A DNA stretch of 7,516 nucleotides from NCBI GenBank assembly GCA_945631445.1, contig CALZCR010000073.1, forward strand, positions 1-7,516, read 5' to 3'. The position numbers and the translations under genes were made by a program. This stretch comes from an uncultured Corynebacterium sp. (GTDB taxonomy: Bacteria > Actinomycetota > Actinomycetes > Mycobacteriales > Mycobacteriaceae). Shown piece after piece: positions 1-7,516 of the stretch. The notes beneath the pieces were generated by a model. It was not told the origin of the DNA, did not search any database, and worked only from the letters and a program-made list of their open reading frames with translations. Every line of letters begins with the position of its first letter. Position 1 is the first letter of the stretch.

Positions 1-1
1 C

Positions 2-1189
2 GTGTATTCGTACCTGATGCAGGGCGCGATGGTGCGCGACGGCTTCGACCCTTATTCCGAAGGCGCGGCGGTCAATCCCGGGCCCTACCTGTTGGAGGTG
101 TCGCACGACTGGCGCAATACGACCACCCCGTACGGGCCGCTGCACCTGTGGATCGGCAGCGGCGTCACCGGGGTGGTGGGCGACAACGTCGCCGCCGGGT
201 TGCTCGTGTACAAGCTGATCTCGTTGGCGGGTTTCGCCGCGATCGCCTGGTCGGTGCCGCGTATCGCCCGCCGGCTGGGCGGGGATCCCGCGATGGCGTT
301 GTGGCTGGGGGTGGCCAACCCGGTGATGGTGCTGCATCTGGTGGGCGGCATGCACAACGAGTCCGTGATGGTCGGGCTCGTCTCCGTGGGGCTGCTCGCC
401 TGCCTGCGTCGACGCTTCATCCTCGGCACCGCCCTCATCGCGGTGGCGGTGGCCTTGAAGGCGACGGCGGCCATCGCCTTGCCTTTCGTGGTGTGGATGG
501 CCACCAACCATTACGCGGGCGAACGTCCGACGTGGGCTCGGCGGGCCGGGGCTTTCGTGGCCACCGGCGCGGCCGGGGTGGCGGTGACGCTGGCGGTGAT
601 TTCGGCGGTGACCTGGTTGTCCGGCTCCTCCTGGGGCTGGCTGCAAGAGATCTCCGGCAACTCCAAGGTGATCAACCCGCTGGCGGGCCCGACTTTCCTC
701 ACGGAGCTGACGCTGCCGTTCATCCAGCTGTTCGCCCCCTCCTTCGACTACAACGTCTTGCTGGGGGTGATCCGGCCGGTGGGCACTGTCTTGATGCTGG
801 CCGGGCTGGTGGTCGTGTGGTGGCTGTTCCGCCAGGACGACCGTCGCGCGGTGATGGGCACGACGTTGGCTTACCAGGTGGCGTTCATGACGAACTCGGT
901 CACGCTGCCGTGGTATTACGCTTCGGTGGTGTCGCTGGCGGGCACCTTCTCCCCGCCGCGGTGGGTGTTGAAGCTCACCGTGGGGGCGTCGGTGTTCATC
1001 ACCTTGTCCTTTGAGGGCAGCGGCAACCACCAGCTGTACAACCTGGCGTGGGTGGCGGCGTCGCTCATCCTCGCCTGGGTGCTGACGGTCTACGTCTTCC
1101 CCCTGGACGCGCATCTGCGCCCCGGCCTCAACCGGGACGGGGGCACGGGGCCGGGGACGAAAACGGCGGAGGCCGTTACAGCGCCATAG
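2..1189 (+). CDS. mptA: Alpha-(1->6)-mannopyranosyltransferase MptA, GT-C family, 5'-truncated by window edge
   Basis: This is a polytopic GT-C glycosyltransferase. By family knowledge it uses polyprenyl-phosphomannose on the outer face of the membrane to extend the alpha-1,6-mannan backbone of lipomannan and lipoarabinomannan. About 395 residues are visible. MptA proteins run to roughly 500 or more, so about 100 N-terminal residues lie upstream. The fragment opens with VYSYLMQG. The single base before it (c) fits a preceding GAC codon, so the DVYSY motif of the first external loop, with its presumed catalytic Asp, is probably split by the window edge; the GTG at base 2 is not a real start. 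Visible signatures are DPYSEG (fragment residues 16-21), TTPYGPLHL (41-49) and GGMHNES (115-121), followed by many hydrophobic helices and a short polar Gly/Thr-rich cytoplasmic tail. The next gene, on the other strand, is an Rv2175c-type regulator, as in the M. tuberculosis Rv2174-Rv2175c order. MptB is the main alternative; synteny favours MptA. Confidence 0.87.
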   Translation: MYSYLMQGAMVRDGFDPYSEGAAVNPGPYLLEVSHDWRNTTTPYGPLHLWIGSGVTGVVGDNVAAGLLVYKLISLAGFAAIAWSVPRIARRLGGDPAMALWLGVANPVMVLHLVGGMHNESVMVGLVSVGLLACLRRRFILGTALIAVAVALKATAAIALPFVVWMATNHYAGERPTWARRAGAFVATGAAGVAVTLAVISAVTWLSGSSWGWLQEISGNSKVINPLAGPTFLTELTLPFIQLFAPSFDYNVLLGVIRPVGTVLMLAGLVVVWWLFRQDDRRAVMGTTLAYQVAFMTNSVTLPWYYASVVSLAGTFSPPRWVLKLTVGASVFITLSFEGSGNHQLYNLAWVAASLILAWVLTVYVFPLDAHLRPGLNRDGGTGPGTKTAEAVTAP

Positions 1190-1544
1190 CCTGCGCGCGA
1201 CGGATGACTTCGCGTGCGCCGTGGCCGTGCAGGGCGTCGACGGGGCGGCCCGGCAGCGTGTCGTCGGCGGTGAAGAGGTATTCGAGGATCTCTTCGTCGG
1301 TGTAGCCGCCGTCGGCGAGCACCGTGATGGCGCTGGCCACGAACTTGCTGGGGTGGTCGTGCTCGCCCACCAGCGCGGCAGGGACCGTCTTTCGGCCGTC
1401 GACGCGGAAGGCGACCAGTTTGCGGTCGGTCAACAAGTCGCCGACCCGGGTGACGGGCATGTGGAACTGTTCGGCGACGGCGGGCAGGCTGAGCAGCACT
1501 TCGTCGGCGAGCAGGGCGGTCAGGGAGGTGTTGTTCTGGCTCAC
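1176..1544 (-). CDS. Rv2175c-type winged-helix DNA-binding protein, likely PknL substrate
   Basis: A 122-residue protein of the Rv2175c family. In M. tuberculosis that protein is a winged-helix DNA-binding protein phosphorylated by PknL near its N terminus (Thr9), which weakens DNA binding. Visible here are a helix-turn-helix-like segment from about LSLPAVAEQF to VGDLLTDRKLVAFR, then the family C-terminal domain with DGGYTDEEILEYLF and the closing RPVDALHGHGAREVIRRAQ block. From memory, that block is nearly identical to the end of Rv2175c. I chose the GTG start at 1544. A TTG at 1574 would add ten residues but has no supporting signal, whereas a TACACT hexamer lies 7 nt before the GTG. With this start a Thr again falls at residue 9, with another at 6. 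The gene diverges from pknL and overlaps the 3' end of mptA by 14 bp. Its target DNA is unknown; the shared 68-bp upstream region is an obvious candidate. Confidence 0.9.
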   Translation of the reverse strand: MSQNNTSLTALLADEVLLSLPAVAEQFHMPVTRVGDLLTDRKLVAFRVDGRKTVPAALVGEHDHPSKFVASAITVLADGGYTDEEILEYLFTADDTLPGRPVDALHGHGAREVIRRAQAMAL

Positions 1545-1551
1545 GCCGATC

Positions 1552-1557
1552 AGTGTA
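1552..1557 (-). promoter_or_regulatory. Putative -10 hexamer for leaderless transcription of the Rv2175c-type gene
   Basis: Read on the reverse strand this is TACACT, which fits the actinobacterial TAnnnT -10 pattern. Seven bases (GATCGGC) separate it from the GTG start, so transcription would begin at or next to the first base of the start codon. No purine-rich ribosome binding site is present in that spacer. No convincing -35 is visible. This is inference from sequence alone. Confidence 0.5.
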
Positions 1558-1599
1558 CGACGTGGGCCCGCCAAGTTTCGCTCGGGGTGAGAATTCGGC

Positions 1600-1607
1600 C
1601 ATACTGT
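1600..1607 (+). promoter_or_regulatory. Putative -10 region for leaderless transcription of pknL
   Basis: The bases CATACTGT offer two overlapping -10 readings: CATACT (1600-1605, 7 nt before the ATG) and TACTGT (1602-1607, TAnnnT, 5 nt before it). Either would place the transcript start at or close to the A of the pknL ATG. No Shine-Dalgarno-like sequence lies in the 15 bases before the start, and no strong -35 is evident. Confidence 0.5.
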
Positions 1608-1612
1608 TGACC

Positions 1613-3841
1613 ATGAGTCAGCTCGCAGTCGGGGACGTCCTGGAACGCCGGTACCGCATCGATCATCCGATCGCGCGCGGCGGCATGTCGACGGTCTACC
1701 GGTGCGTGGATCTGCGTCTCAGCCGCGAAGTCGCCGTCAAAGTGATGGACGCCCGTTTCGTCGACGACCCCGTGTTCATGGACCGGTTCCGCCGCGAAGC
1801 CCAGGCCATGGCCCAGCTCAAGCACCCGAATCTGGTGGACGTCTACGATTTCTCCTCCGAGGACGACGACGTCTACCTGGTCATGGAGTTGATCACGGGC
1901 GGCACGTTGCGCGAGTTGCTCGCCGAGCGCGGGCCCGTGCCCCCGCACGCGGCCACCGCGGTGATGCGTTTCGTGCTCACGGGTTTGTCTGTCGCGCACG
2001 CCAAGGGGATGGTCCACCGCGACATCAAGCCCGATAACGTGCTGATCAACGGCGACCACAGCGTGAAGCTCGGTGATTTCGGGCTCGTGCGCGGCATTTC
2101 CGCCGCGGCGACGAACAACGAGATCATCGGCACCGTCGCTTACCTCTCCCCCGAGCAGGTCGACGGTTCGGAGATCTCGCCCGCCTCCGACGTCTATTCC
2201 GCCGGCATCGTGATGTTCGAGCTGTTGACCGGCACGACCCCGTTTTCCGGCGGCACCGACTACGCGCATGCGATGGCCCGGCTGGAAGAAGACATGCCGC
2301 TGGCCAGCTCGCGCATCGACGGCATCCCCCCGCTGTTCGACGAGCTGGTCGCCACCGCCACCCGGCGCGACCCGGAGGATCGTTTCACCGATGCGGGGGA
2401 ATTTCTCGCGGCCCTCGACGACGTGGCCGAGGAGCTGCGGCTGCCGTCTTACACCGTTCCCATTCCGCGTAACTCCGCCGCCCATCGCGCCACTGAGGTG
2501 CCCACGGACACCACCGGGGTGATCGGCGCGACCGGCGTCGTCGCGCGCGACGGCGGGCCGGCGGAGGCCGGGGACGACGGCACCGAGGTCCTGCCTGCCG
2601 CGGGAGAAGAACCGCTGGACCAGACGCGCGTGGTGGGCGAGGTTCCCGCCGCCCCGGACCCGGTGCCGGTGCAGGGCCCGCTGGAGGAGATCGGCTCCGA
2701 CGGCCGCGCCAGGCAGGTCGCGGAGGTCTACGGGGAGTCGGAGGACGCTCCCCCGCCGGTCAGTAATCGTTCCCCGTGGCGGTTGATCATCGGGCTGATC
2801 ATGATCGCGGTGATCGTCGCCGCCGTCGGGACGGGCGGTTGGTGGTTCGGTTCCGGCCGCTACGGTGAAATCCCCCAGGTGTTCGGCGCCGACCGCGCCG
2901 CCGCCGTCGCCCAGGTGGAGGAGGCGGGTTTCGTGCCGGCCACCCGCATCGTCTACCACGACGAGGTTCCCGTGGACCAGACGGTGGGCACGGAGCCGCC
3001 GGGCGGGACGGACCTGTTGCCCGGCGAGCAGGTCGTGGTCTTGGTCTCCCAGGGTCAGCCGACGGTGCCGGAGGTCCCCGGCGGGGTCAGTGTGGAGGAT
3101 TACCGGGCTCTGGCCGAAGAGCGCACCTTGGGCGTGGACACCGGTGAGTCGGTGTACTCCTCCGACGTGCCCGTCGGCGCGGTCGCGGACGTCTCCCCCG
3201 CCCCGGGCACGCCCGTGCCGATGAATTCGACGGTGACGGTGGCCATTTCCCAGGGCCCGCAGCCGGCCACCGTGCCGGAGATCGAGGGCCAGGGACTCGC
3301 CGAGGCCCGGCGAATGGTGGACGAAGCGGGGTTGAACGTCGGCGAGGTCACCGAGCAGTTCGACGACACGATTTTCGGCGGCAACGTCATTTCCGTCGAC
3401 CCGGGTCCGGGCACGAGCCTGGAACGCGGGGACCGCGTCGACCTGGTGGTCTCCACTGCGGTGCGGGTGCCGGACCTGACCGGTACGCCGCGCGAGGAGG
3501 CGGTGGACGAGCTCGAGGACGCGGGCTTTGACGTCGAGGTCCGCCGCGACCGCGCCGCCAGCGGCGTGGATTTCGACGCCGTGGTGGAGATCTCCCCGGA
3601 GCCGGGCACGTTGCTGAATCCGGAGGAGGATCTGGAGGTCACGCTCACCGTGCCCGGCAAGATCCCGGCGCCGAACGTGGTGGGGCTCAGCGTCGCCGAC
3701 GCCCGGGAGGTCTTGGAGGAGGCGGGGCTGCGCATCAGCGGCGCCTCCCGCCGCGACGACGCCGACACCGTCCAGTCCCAGAATCCTGCGGCCGGCGAAG
3801 AGCTCTCGCAGCGTGGCCGCGTCCGCGTCGACCACGAGTAG
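1613..3841 (+). CDS. pknL: Transmembrane Ser/Thr protein kinase PknL with five PASTA repeats
   Basis: A 742-residue receptor-type Hanks kinase. The cytoplasmic kinase domain spans about 14-270: glycine-rich loop around 22-28, catalytic Lys43, helix-C Glu62, HRD 135-137, DFG 155-157, activation loop with Thr167 and Thr174, SPE 179-181 and conserved Arg257, so it should be active. An acidic, Pro-rich linker (about 278-388) leads to one membrane helix (about 391-412). Outside are five PASTA repeats beginning near 419, 482, 552, 617 and 685; most carry the P-x-P-G-(T)-x-L/V turn. PASTA repeats in related kinases bind peptidoglycan fragments, so a cell-wall sensor role is inferred. M. tuberculosis PknL lacks PASTA repeats, while corynebacterial PknL is known to have them. 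I chose ATG 1613 because MSQLAVGDVLERRY begins as kinases of this family do and a -10 lies just upstream; extension to 1553 has no support. It diverges from its likely substrate gene. Confidence 0.96.
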   Translation: MSQLAVGDVLERRYRIDHPIARGGMSTVYRCVDLRLSREVAVKVMDARFVDDPVFMDRFRREAQAMAQLKHPNLVDVYDFSSEDDDVYLVMELITGGTLRELLAERGPVPPHAATAVMRFVLTGLSVAHAKGMVHRDIKPDNVLINGDHSVKLGDFGLVRGISAAATNNEIIGTVAYLSPEQVDGSEISPASDVYSAGIVMFELLTGTTPFSGGTDYAHAMARLEEDMPLASSRIDGIPPLFDELVATATRRDPEDRFTDAGEFLAALDDVAEELRLPSYTVPIPRNSAAHRATEVPTDTTGVIGATGVVARDGGPAEAGDDGTEVLPAAGEEPLDQTRVVGEVPAAPDPVPVQGPLEEIGSDGRARQVAEVYGESEDAPPPVSNRSPWRLIIGLIMIAVIVAAVGTGGWWFGSGRYGEIPQVFGADRAAAVAQVEEAGFVPATRIVYHDEVPVDQTVGTEPPGGTDLLPGEQVVVLVSQGQPTVPEVPGGVSVEDYRALAEERTLGVDTGESVYSSDVPVGAVADVSPAPGTPVPMNSTVTVAISQGPQPATVPEIEGQGLAEARRMVDEAGLNVGEVTEQFDDTIFGGNVISVDPGPGTSLERGDRVDLVVSTAVRVPDLTGTPREEAVDELEDAGFDVEVRRDRAASGVDFDAVVEISPEPGTLLNPEEDLEVTLTVPGKIPAPNVVGLSVADAREVLEEAGLRISGASRRDDADTVQSQNPAAGEELSQRGRVRVDHE

Positions 3842-3857
3842 GCCGACGAGAAGAGGA

Positions 3858-3892
3858 AGAGCCCGGGACCCGTCAGCGGGGTTCCGGGCTCT
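3858..3892. terminator. Bidirectional hairpin terminator between convergent pknL and aroG
   Basis: A 14-bp stem with one G-T wobble pairs 3858-3871 (AGAGCCCGGGACCC) with 3879-3892 (GGGTTCCGGGCTCT) around a 7-base loop. It starts 16 bases after the pknL stop and lies 13 bases beyond the aroG stop on the other strand. On the reverse strand the stem is followed by a pyrimidine-rich tract (TCCTCTTCTC), a moderate U-tail for aroG. The forward tail (GTTGCTCT) is poorer in U, so ending of pknL here may be less efficient or partly rely on convergence. Confidence 0.85.
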
Positions 3893-3905
3893 GTTGCTCT
3901 GGCCG

Positions 3906-5854
<1,949 letters not shown>

Positions 5855-5864
5855 GTCGCCGGTA

Positions 5865-5872
5865 TCCTTCCT
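5865..5872 (-). promoter_or_regulatory. Ribosome binding site of the exoribonuclease gene
   Basis: The reverse strand reads AGGAAGGA about ten bases before the GTG at 5854. It is the only clear Shine-Dalgarno sequence in front of any gene start in this window. It decides between that GTG and the upstream in-frame ATG at 5908. The spacing is slightly long. Confidence 0.7.
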
Positions 5873-5911
5873 AAAACTCGCGCGGGCGTGGTGCACCGCG
5901 GTTGCCATCTC

Positions 5912-5938
5912 AGACTAATCGCCTTCCCCCGGACCGTA
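5912..5938 (-). promoter_or_regulatory. Candidate promoter region for the exoribonuclease gene
   Basis: Two TAnnnT hexamers lie on the reverse strand: TACGGT (5938-5933) and TAGTCT (5917-5912). Either would give a leader of roughly 50 to 75 nt containing the AGGAAGGA site, unlike the other genes here. Neither has a clear -35. Short inverted repeats overlap the first one (CGGACC 5930-5935 with GGTCCG 5947-5952; CCCCGG 5927-5932 with CCGGGG 5943-5948). They could be operator half-sites in this divergent region, but with such GC content they may be chance. Confidence 0.28.
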
Positions 5939-5964
5939 TTCGCCGGGGTCCGCGGCCGCTGCCT

Positions 5965-5970
5965 TATGGT
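5965..5970 (+). promoter_or_regulatory. Putative -10 hexamer for leaderless transcription of the GT87 gene
   Basis: TATGGT fits TAnnnT and is followed by six bases (TGTCGG) and then the GTG start at 5977, so the transcript would begin at the start codon. No Shine-Dalgarno sequence precedes this GTG. No strong -35 is visible. Confidence 0.48.
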
Positions 5971-5976
5971 TGTCGG

Positions 5977-7344
5977 GTGACTATTGTGCAGACGACGCCC
6001 CGGCTCCGGATCGCAGCCGGCGCAGGCCTCCTCATCTCTGTGGCGCTGGCCGTGTTTTATCTCGCGGACTTCGGCGGCGGTGGGATGGCCTGGCGGTTTT
6101 ACATCGACGCCGCCGTCTACCGGGCCGGCGGCCAATTCGTCCTCGACGGCGCCGAGCTCTACCACGAGCAGCTGTTCGTCGGCGGTGAGGAGACCGGATT
6201 CCCCGAGACGTCGTTGCCCTTTACCTATCCCCCGTTCGCCTCGCTGCTGTTCGTGCCGTTGGCGCTGGTCAGCCAGACGACGGCCGGGGTACTCTTCGCC
6301 GTCGCCAACCTGGTGCTGGCGTGGGTGGCCACCGCCTTGCTCATCGACGCGGTCGCCTCCGCCCGGTGGCGTGGACGAGGAGCGGTGGCGGTGACCACGG
6401 CGGTGCTGCCGCTGGTGCTGCTGGCGGAGCCGGTGCGCGAGACCATCTTCTTCGGCCAGATCAACCTGGTGTTGATGGTGCTGGTCGTGCTGGGCACGGT
6501 CGCTCGCACTCCGTGGGCCCGGACCTGGGTCGGCGGCGTGTTCGTGGGGCTGGCCGCGGCGATCAAACTCACCCCCGCTGTGTTCGGCCTGTATTTCCTC
6601 GTCCATCGCAGGTGGGCCGCCGCTGCCGCGACGGTGGCCTCCTTCCTCGCCTTCACGGGCGTGGCGGCGCTGATTTTGCCCCGCGACTCCGTGGACTACT
6701 GGGCTTCCACCCTGGCCGACACCGACCGCATCGGCGGAACCGCCTACGCCGCCAACCAGTCGATCAAGGGGGTGCTCGCCCGCACGCTCGGCCCGGAGCA
6801 TCCGGCGGAATCGTGGCTGTGGCTGCTGCTCGTGGGCGCGCTGATCGTCCTGATCACCGTCGCCATGCTGCGGATCCACCGCACCGACGGGGGCGTGTCC
6901 CGATCCGGCCTGGTGGCGTCGTTGATGGTGGCCTCGATGATCGCGGGGCTGTGTTCCCCGGTCTCGTGGAGCCATCACTGGGTGTGGTTGGTCGCGGCGG
7001 CCATCGTGTTCGTCGCGGCCGCACTGCGCACCACGGGCCCGGCCAGGCTCACCGCCGGCGCGTTGGGGGCGCTCACCGGGTTGGTGGGTCTGGTCGGTCC
7101 GCACTGGCTGCTGCCCCACCGTGACGGCGTGGAACTGCTGTGGCCCTGGTGGGCGCAGCTGACCGGAAGTTCTTACGTGCTCTTGGGCGTGCTGACGGTG
7201 CTCACCGCGGTGGTGCTGCCCCGCGCGCTGACCGGGGCGGCGGGCGTCGACGGCGCTCTCGCCCGGGTGTGGTCCGGGGTGGTCCTCGTGGCCGCGGCGC
7301 TGTTGTCGCTCGGCGTTCTGGCCGCGGCGGTCACGGGCGGATGA
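5977..7344 (+). CDS. mptC: GT87-family polyprenyl-phosphomannose-dependent mannosyltransferase, probable alpha-(1->2) MptC (Rv2181 type)
   Basis: A 455-residue integral membrane GT-C enzyme. Family features visible are an N-terminal helix (about 12-30), a first external loop with IDAAVYRAGG whose Asp44 matches the presumed catalytic Asp of GT87 enzymes, the FTYPPFASLLFVPLA block, a series of further helices and SPVSWSHHWVW (about 327-337) in a late loop. Rv2181 and its C. glutamicum counterpart MptC add alpha-1,2-mannose branches to the lipomannan/lipoarabinomannan backbone; assignment here rests on family plus position beside the Rv2179c-type gene. The GTG at 5977 is preferred: it places a short polar tail before the first helix and has a -10 just upstream. 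The extension to 5902 is Arg/Pro-rich and runs into the divergent gene's leader. The gene is divergent from the exoribonuclease and ends 18 bp from a convergent gene. MptD, PimE or another GT87 specificity cannot be excluded by eye. Confidence 0.8.
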   Translation: MTIVQTTPRLRIAAGAGLLISVALAVFYLADFGGGGMAWRFYIDAAVYRAGGQFVLDGAELYHEQLFVGGEETGFPETSLPFTYPPFASLLFVPLALVSQTTAGVLFAVANLVLAWVATALLIDAVASARWRGRGAVAVTTAVLPLVLLAEPVRETIFFGQINLVLMVLVVLGTVARTPWARTWVGGVFVGLAAAIKLTPAVFGLYFLVHRRWAAAAATVASFLAFTGVAALILPRDSVDYWASTLADTDRIGGTAYAANQSIKGVLARTLGPEHPAESWLWLLLVGALIVLITVAMLRIHRTDGGVSRSGLVASLMVASMIAGLCSPVSWSHHWVWLVAAAIVFVAAALRTTGPARLTAGALGALTGLVGLVGPHWLLPHRDGVELLWPWWAQLTGSSYVLLGVLTVLTAVVLPRALTGAAGVDGALARVWSGVVLVAAALLSLGVLAAAVTGG

Positions 7345-7347
7345 CGA

Positions 7348-7360
7348 CGACCTAAGGTCG
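7348..7360. terminator. Small hairpin between convergent genes, possible weak terminator
   Basis: CGACC-TAA-GGTCG forms a 5-bp perfect stem with a 3-base loop in the 18-bp gap between the stop of the GT87 gene and the stop of the reverse-strand gene. No U-rich tail follows on either strand, so intrinsic termination is doubtful. Confidence 0.3.
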
Positions 7361-7362
7361 GC

Positions 7363-7516
7363 TCAGTTGCGGCGGGGGCTGTCGACCGGGGCGTCGGTGG
7401 AGCGGCGCGGAGCGGCAGAGGCCACCGTCTTCGGCGCGCGGCGGCCCGGTTCCGGCAGCTTCGGCGGAGTCAGCGTCCACTTCAACACCGGGGTCCGGCT
7501 GATCGCCTGGAAGATC
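7363..7516 (-). CDS. C-terminal end of an unidentified reverse-strand protein (partial)
   Basis: An open frame enters from the right edge on the reverse strand and stops at TGA 7363-7365. About 50 residues are visible: a short stretch with FQAISRTPVLKWTL, then a basic, Pro/Ala/Ser-rich, probably disordered tail ending in VDSPRRN. I do not recognise the family from this tail. In M. tuberculosis the gene after Rv2181 on the opposite strand is Rv2182c, a PlsC-type acyltransferase; position alone suggests that, but the visible residues neither support nor exclude it. Convergence with the GT87 gene and absence of an alternative forward frame support it being real. Confidence 0.6.
   Translation of the reverse strand, partial: IFQAISRTPVLKWTLTPPKLPEPGRRAPKTVASAAPRRSTDAPVDSPRRN

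Noticed and set aside
2..4. GTG at base 2 as the start of the first gene
   Set aside because: The following residues are an internal conserved motif of MptA/MptB proteins, and the family needs about 100 more N-terminal residues and helices. The gene is cut by the window edge.
148..1014. 288-codon forward open frame inside mptA
   Set aside because: It is a +1 frame shadow with Gly/Arg/His-rich translation and no motif.
1550..3835. 761-codon open frame on the reverse strand, almost exactly mirroring pknL
   Set aside because: It is an antisense shadow of a high-GC gene. The translation is rich in His, Arg, Gly and Asp with no recognisable domain, while the forward frame has a full kinase-PASTA architecture.

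Overview
The window is a high-G+C actinobacterial chromosome segment, most likely from a Corynebacterium. It holds one partial and five complete genes plus the 3' end of a seventh, and all coding regions share the same GC-rich composition. Gene order follows the M. tuberculosis Rv2174-Rv2181 neighbourhood: mptA, an Rv2175c-type regulator, pknL, aroG, an Rv2179c-type exoribonuclease and an Rv2181-type GT87 mannosyltransferase. Three things point to Corynebacterium rather than Mycobacterium: PknL carries five extracytoplasmic PASTA repeats (M. tuberculosis PknL has none), there is no Rv2180c-like gene, and the intergenic gaps are short. These assignments rest on remembered family sequences; no search was run.

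Layout. At 2-1189 (+) is the C-terminal three quarters of MptA, cut by the window edge. It overlaps by 14 bp, tail to tail, the small winged-helix regulator at 1176-1544 (-). That regulator diverges from pknL at 1613-3841 (+) across a 68-bp intergenic region. pknL converges on aroG (3906-5294, -), with a strong bidirectional hairpin terminator between them. Upstream of aroG on the same strand is the DEDDh exoribonuclease (5348-5854, -). It diverges from the GT87 mannosyltransferase at 5977-7344 (+), which in turn converges on the 3' end of an unidentified reverse-strand gene (7363-7516).

Functional picture. Two polyprenyl-phosphomannose-dependent GT-C enzymes (MptA for the alpha-1,6 mannan backbone, the GT87 enzyme probably for alpha-1,2 branches) flank a membrane receptor kinase with a PASTA sensor and that kinase's likely DNA-binding substrate. 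The segment therefore combines lipomannan/lipoarabinomannan assembly with cell-wall-sensing phosphorylation. AroG (entry to the shikimate pathway) and the exoribonuclease are conserved neighbours with no obvious direct link to that theme.

The most interesting non-gene signals are: (i) putative -10 hexamers 5-7 nt upstream of four of the five visible start codons, with no usable Shine-Dalgarno sequence, suggesting leaderless mRNAs, while only the exoribonuclease has a clear ribosome binding site; and (ii) a run of T-x-V motifs in the PknL cytoplasmic linker, several of which fit the known actinobacterial Ser/Thr-kinase/FHA-type phosphosite pattern. I see no mobile element, CRISPR array, RNA gene or clearly new multi-gene system. 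This looks like a conserved core region.
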